From: Beaufortia kweichowensis
Lineage: Eukaryota > Chordata > Actinopteri > Cypriniformes > Gastromyzontidae
Direction: 5' to 3'
DNA length: 64,000 nt
NCBI GenBank assembly: GCA_019155185.1
Contig: CM032798.1
Coordinates: 19,745,568 to 19,809,567, forward strand
Under the pieces are notes generated by a model that saw only the letters and a program-made list of their open reading frames with translations, did not search any database and was not told the origin of the DNA. Of this stretch, positions 21,014 to 32,451 are shown in pieces. Position numbers and translations under genes: made by a program. Every line of letters starts with the position of its first letter. Within the stretch, counting starts at the first letter, position 1.

Positions 21014-24000
21014 ATGGCGGTTCATAAGCCGGTCCTGGAGCTGAAGGATGTTCCCCCCCCTCCTCTCCACAGTACTGCCCCACAACCCCGCCCATGTCTC
21101 CGCTCTCCGCAGGACCCCCCATCAGGCAGTCTCACAGTAAGCGTGTGTTCCCGCTGCGAAGCGAACCTCCATCAGCAGCAGGGCTCCAGCAGCAGCACGG
21201 GTGGAGGGTTTCCTTTGTATCTCTCCCACTCACAAATAGTTCCTCACCCCTCCTCTCTCGCCCGGCGGAGCTCTGGTACGCTGCTGCAGACACCCGGGAG
21301 CTTCGAGCGATCCTCTGCGGCGACCTGTTGCCACGCGCCCTGCCGTTCAGGTCTGAGGCAGCCGCACGTCTGTCCTCCTCTGTGTAAAGTCACGGGCGTG
21401 TGTCGCTGTTGCCAAGACCCAAGGGCGCAGCAGCACCCGTTTTCACGCGGTGACCCACCCTCACCCCCTCACCTCTGCACCGCAGCGCTCCGTGCCGGCG
21501 CTGAACACGCTCCGTTGTACGCGAAGGGCGCTCTGTGTTTTCACGACTGCTGGAGAAAGGTTGGTGGAGCACAGGTCGGTCACGCTGTGTCACAGTCTTG
21601 CGAGCGCAGTTTGCATTTCACGTTTAAAGTGTGTCTCAAGCTGGCAGGAAGAGAGAGGAAGGGATGCTCGAATGTGGTAACACTGTTAGACATCTCTAGC
21701 GACGTGTCATTGTAAAATCTAATGCCAATCTCTGCTGCTTTCAGAATGTGAATGTCGAGCAGGAGAAGGTTTGGCCGAACATTCCTCCGCCTCGTTCCGT
21801 GGCGATGTGTAACGGCTGTGGGGTGACAGGAACGTCCTCTGAGGGTCTGCTGAGTGCTCACCTCAACAAAACCATTCAGAATTATGGTAACTACACACAT
21901 GACGGTGATGTGCTGCTTGATGATCTGTCACTGTAAGTGGCTGGTGGTGAAACATACTAACCAATAGGGAATCGAATGAAGCTTTACGTTCTGTTTTCAT
22001 TTTTGCTGCTGGTCGGGATTAAGATTACGGAAATTCTGCATCTCTGTCTGTAAAAAACGGGTTCAGTAGTTGTTTGTAATTTACTGTTTTCAACATAAAA
22101 TCATCCTACATGATGTAAAAAACATTCTGTGAATATATATATATATATTGATTAGGGTCATGTGAAAGATTGAAATCAATGATTAGAAAACCAACTTCTT
22201 GTATTAATACTTGTACTTTCACTACTTCTTTTCTATAATGACTTGAGTTAAAGTTTCTTTGCTCACTTCTGAGTTGGGTTTATCATTTCCTCCTGATCTA
22301 AACTTGAAGGTTCTTCGGAGAGCTGTGTTCAGGACTCACTGCCGCCTGTGGGAGTTTTCTGGGATATCGAGAACTGCGCCGTACCCAGCGGGCGCTCTGC
22401 GGCGACAGTGGTGCAGAGACTCCGGGAGCGTTTCTTTAACGGCCATCGTGAGGCGGAGTTCATCTGTGTGTGCGATATCAACAAAGAGAACAAAGCTGTC
22501 ATCCAGGAGCTGAACAACTGCCAGGTTCACGTTATTGATGTTACATATCCATTTACTGTGAATCTGTGTTATCTATTTTCAGTTTTAGTCTTAGTCCCGT
22601 GTTGAATGTCCTTGTTAGTTTTTATCATATTTAGTCAACTGTATCCTTTTTTTTTTATTTTTTATAGTTAACTAAGTGTTAGGACAATATTTTAGTCTAG
22701 TTTTAGTCAATGAAAACTTAGGGTTAGGGTCAGGTCTTTTCTTTTGCTTGAGTCCTGTTGCTGTCATGTTAAATATGTACTTAAAATATGACGACTAAAT
22801 ATGCTGCGTCTCTGCTGCCCCATCCCCGCAAAACTATATACTACTACTATACCACGTTCTGAACTCGCTTATGCCATCTAATGAATGAACAGCAAATTGT
22901 AGCCAATTGTAACAAAACATAAAGAGAGATATTTGGCTTGTTTTTATCTACATTTTAGTCTCGTCTTTTTCGTCAGTTATGTTGCATGCTGATTTAGTCA
23001 CTGTTAGTGTCTAATGATATCTGTCTCGTCTTAGTCTTAGAAAATATTTTTTGTCGTTTAGGAAATTAACACTATTGTAAATCTCTGTTTATTCTGTTAT
23101 ATTTATAAGCTGTCGGTGGATTGATACCATTGATTTCTTCCACTCAGGTGACAGTCGCCCACATTAATGCTACAGCCAAAAACGCAGCGGACGACAAGCT
23201 GCGACAGAGTCTGCGGCGCTTCGCGGAGACGCACGCGGCTCCCGCCACGGTTATTGTCGTCTCATGTATGTGTTTGAGAATGTGAAAACCTCTGTAAATT
23301 CTAGATCTGTTGTAACTTCATCCCCAAGTACACATGGAGCAGTTTGGTTTATATTTAAGTGTGTAAATATGAGTTTACCACATCCATGTGAGTGATGAGA
23401 AACCCCACCTGCCCAATCACAGTGAGGCTTTTATTATTAAACTGCAGGAGGACTCGTGATGAGAGGTAATGTCTGTAAAAGCTTGTGTTGTGTGCTTTTT
23501 GCAGCCGACGTGAACTTCGCCAGCGAACTGAGTGACCTGCGGCATCGTCACGGTTTCCAGGTGATTTTGGTTCACAAGAGCCAAGCCTCGTCCGCTCTTC
23601 TGCAGCACGCGCACCTCTGCGTCCCCTTCGAGGAGTTCGCGTCGGACCTTCCGCCCGGGATGGTGGTCAAATCGCAGGTCAGCTCCGCCCACACCAGGGT
23701 TTGTGTTTTCTTAAATGCGTTTGTTGGGTTGATTTGAAAACTAAATGGGTCAGAGCTGCAGTGAGGTCGCTGATCACAAGCTGTCATTTTCTCTTGAGTT
23801 TTATTATTAAAAGCTTATTTGTATTAAACCCTTCTGTGAAAACCTGCCGAATCGGGCCGAAGGCGGCGAACAGTAAATGGCTCGCCTGCAATCTGGCACC
23901 ATCTCAGAAATCCCAGAGTGCTGTTTGTGTCTCTGCTCCTCAGCCCAGTTTCAGCCTTCTGTTTGTGCATCACCTCCCCACTCATCGCGACGCCAAAGCG

Positions 24001-27000
24001 GTCACCAACCGCCTGCAGCGCCTCTCCAATAACTGCGGCGGAAAAGTGTTGGGAGTGTCCGGCAGCTGCGCCGTGCTTCGATTCGCCAGCGTCGAAGCAG
24101 CAGAGCGCGCACGCAAGCGCATGGAAAACGAGGACGTCCTGGGCCACCGCATCACTGTGTCGTTTTACCCTGACGGGCCGGAGGAGGAGGAGGATCGCCC
24201 GCCTCCCGCCTCTTCCTCCTCTTCAGTCTTCTTCCCCGTGGAGAAGCCACGATCGCCCCGTCGCCCCCGACGGGCATCTCGATCGAGGCAGGGGGGCCGA
24301 GATGCGGGGAGCCACCACGCCCCGGAGCACCCCTATAGCCCCAGGAAGGCAGGCCACGCCTCCTCGTGCAGCCCTGTGACGAAACCTTTTCCCCAGGTCA
24401 GCTGTGTACCTGCCTCTGCCCGCCTCCTACCCATCATCCTCCAATCGCACGCTTCATATTCTCATGCTATTCTCATGCGGCGCTGTATGTCGCTCGCTTG
24501 ATCTGCCTGTGCTGCTTGTGACGTTAGCTGCTGTCTGTAATGCCTGGCATGCGCTCGGACACGCTCTAATCGGTGCTGAGACTCTGAGCGTCTTCCTCCT
24601 CTGTCTTTACCTGCTCCCCCTCCCCGTCATCTTCCCCTTTGTGTCATAAGTTTCGGCAGACATCGGCCGCGGGGACGTGTCCAGCTGCGTGTCACGTCGT
24701 TAACGCTTCGTTTGTTTGTTTGCAGGTGGCGTGCGGCGTGACCCGAGCTGCGTCTGCCTCGCCTCTGAGTCACGGCCTCCTGTGTGCGCCCGGCAAACCT
24801 GTGGACCTGCTTCAGCGCGGACGGAGGTATGGAACCACGTGCCAGATGCCATGAGGGGATTTGGCAACTATATAATAAATGTTCATGATGCGTTTGGATT
24901 TTGATAGCAGTGTAAATGGGCTGTGTGCACCAAGAGTCCAGATGTCCAGCAGGTTCACACAGAGAATGCATCATTATTTCCACATAATTGTGTGATCCAG
25001 TGGGATATTTTACCACAACAACTAAATATAAATATCTCTTAATTGTATAGAGATTACAAGTAACTCTTGACAGTTTATCAAGAACATTGACTGGGATCAG
25101 AAAGCTGAAGGAAGATGATTTCTTTTTAAGGGGTTATAATAAAATATCATACTGTCTCTCTATTTTAGTGTTTTAAAGAACATTTACAACATTAGATATC
25201 AATGATTAGCTAAAAGGCAAATATCCAGAGCTAATTTTATATAGACTATGCAATAATCTTACCTAAAAATGAGGTCTTGTGTTCTGTCTAATTTTAACAA
25301 TCAATGTTTTTTCAAATTCTCAGGAAATGTTGTTGAATGTTTCTCTTGTGTGCTTGAGTGAATGTACTGCATTTCTGTTGTGTCACGTCGAATTTTGTGA
25401 CTCTAGCAGATACTGTGATGTGCATTTAGAAAAGGTACTGCTGTTGAGTTCATCTGTTTGTGTGTGTGTTTGCGTGTCAGGAGAGATTCTCCCGGTCAGT
25501 CGTTTCAGGTCAGCACTCCTTCAGCGTTCAGTAAACTCAGTTTGCATCGTTCCTTCAGTCCCGTGATTCTCTCTCAGAGCTCATGGTCGTCACGGTGAGC
25601 CACGCCAGCACGATTATTCAAGCTGTTGATTAACTCTGTCCCTTACGTGTCATTTTGTTTTCCCTCCGTCTCTGCAGAAGCGCCTCCCCCTGCCTGTCTA
25701 ATCGCTCGTCTCCGCTCAGCGCTCCGTCACCCGGCAGCTGCGCCGAGGGCCCGTCTGAGCCTTTTTCTGACGGGGCTGACGTGCAGGTCACCAACCTGGA
25801 CTACAGGATGTCTCGCAAAGACCTACAGCACATACTGCGAGACGCATTTGCGAAACACGGCCGCGTGAGTGGGGAGTTGTGTTAATATCAAACGTGAGCT
25901 CATTAAAGACACACCTGTGTAATTGTGTGTGTGTGTGTAATTGTGTATGTAAGAGCAGGTGAAAAGCGTGGATCTCAGTCCACACACTGACTATCAGCTG
26001 AAGGCGTGTGTTCACATGAGCTCGCTGCAACAGGCCATTGGCGCCGTCAGTCTGCTGCATCGCTACAAAATTGGCAACAAGAGGATTCACGTGTCGCTCG
26101 TCACAGGAGCCAATGACAAGTCTCTTAGCAGCCTGAGGTACCACCCCTGAACTTCTGCCATTATGTGACCCAATGATTCTACTTCCTGTGTGCGTGATTG
26201 TGTTTTTTGTGTTTCTCAGTTCACAGATCGTCAGTGTCCTGCAGGACGCACCTGCCAACTGTCTACCGCTCTACAAACTCACAGAGACCTATGAGAGAAA
26301 GTGAGACCATAAACACGCACAGACATGTTGAGAAATACAGCACAAAACATGAACTTTTTTACCCGCATCAGCACCAGTCAGAAAGTTAGCAGCCATTCAG
26401 AACTTCTACAAGCCAAATATTCACTAATGTATACATCATTAAAAAATAAAAACATCCTTCTGTGCACTAGAAACACATTTAGGTGACACCTTGAAGAAAT
26501 TATACCTGTGCTGTCAGAAATGGTTCAGATGGACATGATAAACACGCCAGATGTGCTGCTTTATTATTAGCTGCTTTTTTTCAGTTCCATCACATTATTA
26601 TGCTTCCGTTTCCTTCAAAACACTCCAAGCAGCACGCATTTGTTTTTTAGTGATTATTGTGGTAAAGTTAGTCAGAAATGTGCTGAATCAAATTTTTTTA
26701 GATTTATCAGCAAATGAAGTGATCAAAGTTTATGAAACATAACCTGTTCAATTGATTTGACGTGGTTATCTGTGACTGGTGTTCATTTCAAATTTTGATC
26801 ACAAGTATTGCCAAAGCTTGATGCTTCCATTGTCAAAAGACATGAACATATGTTTGTCTCTAGACAATATATTATGTACATAATACATATGAAAATGGAA
26901 TGTGTGGATTTATTCGGATTATATAGATACAATCATATCATATGGATGTGTTGGTTTGAGTCGAGCGTCTTTACTGCAGGTTCGGCCGTAAGCTGGCGGT

Positions 27001-28227
27001 GAGTGATTTATATCGTCTGCCGGAGCTGCTGTGTGTGCGAGAACAGGCCGGCGGGCGTCTCGTCTGTCTGGTGTCCAGTACTCAAGCCCGTCAGAGTCCG
27101 TTAGGATCGGCACACTCTCGTGAAGGCTCCAACAACACCAGTCCGGTTCTGTTTGAGGAGCTGGAGTACCACGAGCCCATCTGCAAACAACACTCCACCC
27201 AACGGGACTTTAGGTATCATAGAGCGTGTTAGTCGAGGGTTAGGGTTAAGTAAGTCTTTCTCGAAGACTTCAGTATGTAAATGACATGATTGGGCCAATC
27301 GTAACACGTGTCATTTACATACTGACGTCTTCAGCTAATATCTTTGCATGTAAAATGATTATCACTGGCTGTGGGTTTGTCAGTCCTGTTTACTTTCTAA
27401 AGGGTCTGTTGAACCCTTGTGCCATCCCATATGTCATGACTTCATTTCTTATAAACAAGAAGTTTTAGGGAAAGATGCCGTAATGTGTTTATTTGCAGGA
27501 GAACATCATCTCGTCATGAATGGACTCGTTTGTTGATATTGTTTTACAGTTGGAGGATGTATTGTGTGGTGATGAGGATTAAAGATTACAGGGCGTTTAA
27601 TGTTTCTCTGCTTTTAGTGAATCAGACTTTGATCCGGATGTTTACATCATCCCGTTTGTTCTGATGTCTCTGAAAGATTTGGCTGCTCATGTGCACAGTT
27701 TACTGCAGAGTCATGAGGGGACCATACCACTGCTCAGGTAACACACGCACACAGACACGCACGCACACAGACACGCACGCACACAGACAGACACGCACAC
27801 AGACAGACACGCACACAGACGCGCACACGCACACAGACAGACACGCACACAGACAGACACGCACACAGACAGACACGCACACAGACAGACACGCACACAT
27901 GCGCACGCACACACGCGCACGCACACACGCGCAAGACACACACAGACAGACACACACACACACAGACACGCACACACACAGACACGCACGCACAGACACA
28001 CACGCACAGACAGACACGCACGCACACAGACACACACACACGCACACACAGACAGACACACACACAGACACACACACACACACAGACACACACGCACACA
28101 GACAGACACGCACGCACACAGACAGACACGCACGCACACAGACAGACACGCACGCACACAGACAGACACGCACGCGCACAGACAGACACACACACACACA
28201 GACACGCATTACACACACAGACACACA

Positions 28228-28270
<43 letters not shown>

Positions 28271-28449
28271 ACACACAGACACACACAGACACACACAGAC
28301 AGACACGCACGCACACAGACACACACACACAGACACACACACACAGACAGACACACAGACACACACAGACACACACAGACAGACACGCACACACACAGAC
28401 AGACACGCACACACACAGACACGCACGCACAGACACACACACACACACA

Positions 28450-28490
<41 letters not shown>

Positions 28491-31400
28491 ACACACACAC
28501 ACAGACACACAGACAGACACGCACGCACACAGACACACACTCTCCAGCCTCTTCATCTGACTGGTTTTCTCTCTGGGGACTCAGTTTCCCAGAATGCTAT
28601 GCAGCAGAGTTCAGTCCATTGACTGTTGTGGAGGAGGGAAAGTTGGAGGGCAGCGTTCCTTTAGAACATCTCATTACCTGCATTCCTGGAGTCACCATAG
28701 TAACTGCTCAGAACGGCTTTAAAATCATCAAATGGATTCATAACAAACCCCCCCCACCCAATGCAGGTGTGTATTAGCTTCTCTCTGTAGTTCAACCTAT
28801 ATGACTGACTTTATTCTTTGAAACCCAAAAGTTGTCATGATGCCAACAGCATCATTTGTCTATGTAGTTAATGTAAAGAGTAACGCAATCTTTCAGCTGT
28901 AACGTGCCGCTCAACATTTACTGTTGTGTTGTGTGGGAAAAACGCATTCATTCAGGCTTGAATTATCTCTCTCCTGTGATTTTGTTTGTGTTGTGCTGAT
29001 GTTTGTAATATACCGTGAAATGATGCTGTTATTGTTTTGAGAATCAATGAGAAACTGTGTGTTTGTGTTAAGATCCGTGGCTTCAGCGCAGCAAGAGTCC
29101 GGTCGGGAATCCTCAGCTGATTCAGTTCAGTCGAGAGATGGTGGATCTAATGAAGAACCAGCCGAACTGTTTGATGCCCATCACTAAGTTCATACCGGTG
29201 TATCACCATCATTTTGCCAAGCAGTGCCGGGTGTCTGACTACGGTTACTCCAAACTTCTGGAGCTGCTAGAGGCCGTTCCTCACGTGCTGCAGGTTTAAA
29301 CCACTTTCACGCTCTCTGTGTCAAACACAGTCATAAAAACATGAGACTCACCGTGTGCCTTTCTTCAGCGCTGCTCGCAATGAATTCTGTATTTTTACTG
29401 TTTCGTTTTTAATTGACATGTTTAGTTCAGTTATTAGAGATGTTTTTGAATGAACAAGCCTCAGTGATGTTTGCCGTTTGTCTTTATTATGTTTGTGTAG
29501 ATCATAGGTTTGGGCTCCAAGCGTTTGTTGACGTTGACTCATCGTGCTCAGGTCAAACGCTTTACTCAAGATCTTCTGAAGTTGCTGAAGTTTCAGGCTA
29601 GTAAACAGGTGCTGGTCAGCGAGTTCAGTCAGGCGTATCACTGGTGAGAATCGCTTTTTACTGTCCGTTCTGTCTGTCTGCCTGCTGTGGCGTCTTCCTC
29701 ATCATCTTCATGTGTGTCTCAGGTGTTTCTCCAGGAACTGGCAGGTGGTGGATTATGGGATGTGTGATCTGATGGATCTGTTGGCTGAGATTCCAGACAC
29801 CACCATCACAATCTCTCAGCAGGAATCTGACACGCTCATCTGCGTTCCCAAGAAAGGTGATTAACCCTAACTAACCTTAAAGGGGTCATATGATGATTCT
29901 AAAAAGAACATTATTGTATGCATTTGGTTTAATGCAATGTGTTCATGCGGTTTTAGGTTCAAAAGGTCATTATTTTACACATACCAGAGATTATTGATGC
30001 TCCTCTTTGCCCCGCCTTTCTGAAACGTGTCGATTATTACAATGCTCATCGTTCTGAAAAGCACGGTGTGCTCTGATTGGCCAGCAATCCAGTGCACTGT
30101 GATTGGCCTGAATGGCGCAAGTGTGTGATATAAAATTTCGCCCCTTACCATATTTAAAAACACAGCGTCTACACGGCAACAATACAACAGCGAGAATAAA
30201 AGGTACGCTTTCTTTCTTTGCGTATACATTTGGGCAGTTAACAAACTTTGCGTTTGAACGAGCTGTTTTAGGAAGGTGTGGCTAAGCCACCCTTAACGTT
30301 TACAAAGAATATTTCTTTGGGTTTGAGACTTTGAGCTTTGTAACTCTGCAGATCTTTTACATACACAAACAGCTACATAACACACTAAAGAGAAAGAAAA
30401 ACAAGAAATCACATCATATGACCCCTTTACCTCACCCTATCGCTGCTGCAGAGAGCATAACATCTGCTGCTAACGGTTTCTCGTCAGAGCGCACGGCCGA
30501 GGAGGTAGAGCGCACGCGACAGTTCGGTAAGGAGGTGGTAGACCTGCTGAGACATCAGCCTCACTTCCGAATGTCCTTCAGCAAATTCATTCCCACCTAT
30601 CACCACCACTTCGGACGTCAGTGCAAACTCTCTTACTATGGATTCACCAAACTCGTGGAGCTCTTCGAGGCCATTCCAGATGTTCTTACGGTGAGCATGT
30701 CGTGCTGTATGTTTAATATCAGAGAGATGTTAGAGGAGAGGTGTGCAGTAATGTTTTTTCTCTCTCAGGTGTTGGAGTGTGGCGAGGAGAGGCTATTGAC
30801 CCTGACAGAGGTGGAGCGTGTTAAAGCTTTAGCAGCTCAGCTGGTGAAGTTACTTCGAGCCCAGAGAGACTCCACTCTGCCTGTCAGTCAGCTACTGAGT
30901 GAATACAGCAAGACGTTTGGTTACGGCCTCCGTCTGCAGGACTATGACGCCAGCACTCTGCCCGCCCTGCTCAACAAACTCTGCCATGTGGTGAAGGTAG
31001 CGCAACGTTCGTAGATGAAATATTTCCAGAAAGTTGTCTTTCACCCATCTCGCTGCTCCGATTTAATCTCAGAACTTAGCAGGTCGATAATACAGACTCT
31101 TCTTCTCTGTAGGTAGTCGACGGTCACGGAGGAAAAGAGGTTCAGCTGATTAACAGGAAGTCGCTGCGCGCTTTGACCGCTCAGCTGCTGGCGCTGATGA
31201 TGTCGCTTCCTGGAGATCGGGACTCTCTTGGAGTAGAAGAGCTGAGGAAGTGGTACAAGGTCATCTACGATGCGCCGCTCAACCCCTGCGAGTACGGTTT
31301 CATTTCGCTCGGCGAGCTGCTCAAGAGTCTTCCCTACCTGCTGCAGGTACAAGCGTCTGCGGTGGGTCTCGGATTCGTTAGCGCTTTCTGCGTCGAGCTT

Positions 31401-32451
31401 GTCCTGATCCTCATGTTTGTGTCTCCTTCAGCTGTCAGAGGATGAGGATGGTGACGGCGAAGAGCGCGTGAGGTTGACCAGGCTTTATCGGTTTGCCCGT
31501 AGCGTTCGTGCGCTGCTGCACACGTACCATTATAATCAGATCTTCCTGTCTGAGTTCTGGGGGGCCTTCAGTAAATACACCGGCACAGAGTTTGATCCTC
31601 AGACCTATGGCTATAAGACTCTAGATGAGCTGCTGGCTGCTATACCACAGGTGAACACGCCTTTACTTTCAGTGCCTTCACATACTGCTGGATGATTGGC
31701 TCCTGCTGTCACATCTTTTGATTTCTTGTACTTTGAACAGGTCGTCTGGATCAAAGGTCACGGGCACAAAAAGATTATTGTTCTTAAGAACGACATGAGA
31801 GGTATCAGTAAAGTTTTTGCCCTCCATTTCTCTAGGTTTGGCTTTAGGTCATGTAACATCTGCTCATGTTTCTGTCAGATTTCACATGCAAACATATTTA
31901 TACATTCTGTCTTTTAGCTCGTGGAAGTCCTGCGCTTACCGGAGAGACGAATCCCTGTCCTGATGAGAACAGAGCCTCAGACAGTCCGGCCAGCGGTACC
32001 GATACTCACGAACCACTTAGCTTTGCGCACATAAGTTGTTGTGAGAACGCGTGCAAATTGTCCATCTCTTTCTGTGTCAGGTGAAATGGAGCTGCTGTGT
32101 TTGGGTTCCGGTTCTCCTGTGGATTTGCTGTGCGCTCCCGTTCCGTCCTGTCTCCCGTCTCCTCAGCTACGGCCCGACCCGGTGCAGATGCAGTCTGCAG
32201 ATTTGATCCGCTTCGAGACGCATTTGCACAGTGGGTCTGAACGAGACCCGGTTTATGATCGTCAGCCTCAGTCTGTCAAGGATCATCACGCACCTTCAGC
32301 TTCTGAAACGATCCAAAATACAGACAGTGATATTGCGAGCGACCCACCGCGGCCCAAAACATCATCCATTGACAGTCCCGGCCGTAAATCGGCACGCAAT
32401 AAAGTTAAACTAGCAGCTAATTTCTCCTTCACTCCTGCTCTGTCCGTCTAA
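21014..32451 (+). CDS. marf1: MARF1 (meiosis regulator and mRNA stability factor 1)
   Basis: Cytoplasmic RNA-binding endoribonuclease; in mammals needed for oocyte meiosis and retrotransposon silencing. Twenty-four coding exons: 21014-21559, 21745-21886, 22310-22524, 23148-23265, 23505-23677, 23944-24396, 24726-24826, 25481-25594, 25678-25864, 25959-26137, 26220-26300, 26980-27213, 27618-27737, 28585-28766, 29073-29293, 29501-29643, 29723-29856, 30452-30690, 30769-30996, 31113-31346, 31432-31650, 31741-31801, 31918-31995, 32081-32451. Phases agree throughout, giving about 1,590 residues (human about 1,740). Order: VELKDVP-like N-terminus (here LELKDVP) and Cys-rich stretch; NYN/PIN-like nuclease about 242-395 with acidic residues in FWDIEN, ICVCDI, AADDKL and SSDVNF; RRM1 about 400-470; RRM2 about 650-740; then eight LOTUS/OST-HTH modules to about 1440, including two with a Y-HHHF motif; C-terminus KLAANFSFTP. 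The donor of exon 1 could instead be at 21571. It is tail-to-tail with bmerb1. Confidence 0.95.
22545..23065. repeat. degenerate TTTTAGTC-rich dispersed repeat in marf1 intron
   Basis: TTTTAGTC, ATTTAGTC and their reverse forms recur many times, resembling an old AT-rich interspersed repeat common in fish and amphibian introns. Ends are not defined. Confidence 0.4.
27741..28540. repeat. 800-bp compound (CA)n/(CAGA)n/(CACG)n microsatellite in marf1 intron
   Basis: Almost pure CA, CAGA, CACG and CGCA words filling nearly the whole intron between marf1 exons 13 and 14 (27738-28584). It starts within a few bases of the donor (CAG/GTAACACACGCACAC) and ends about 45 bp before the acceptor. The long open frames across it on both strands result from repeat periodicity and are not genes. 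Confidence 0.95.
29881..30426. mobile_element. MITE-like element with 15-bp perfect terminal inverted repeats
   Basis: The left end AGGGGTCATATGATG is the exact reverse complement of the right end CATCATATGACCCCT, 546 bp apart. It is flanked by TTAA on the left (29877-29880) and TTAC on the right, suggesting a TTAA target (piggyBac- or Kolobok-like) with one mutation. It has no coding capacity, so it is non-autonomous. It sits in the marf1 intron before exon 18, its right end only 25 bp from the exon. Confidence 0.8.

Noticed and set aside
27689..28777. A 362-residue open frame (and long reverse frames) across the CA repeat
   Set aside because: The frames are periodic TH/CV repeats produced by the microsatellite; marf1 exons 13 and 14 with proper splice sites explain the edges.
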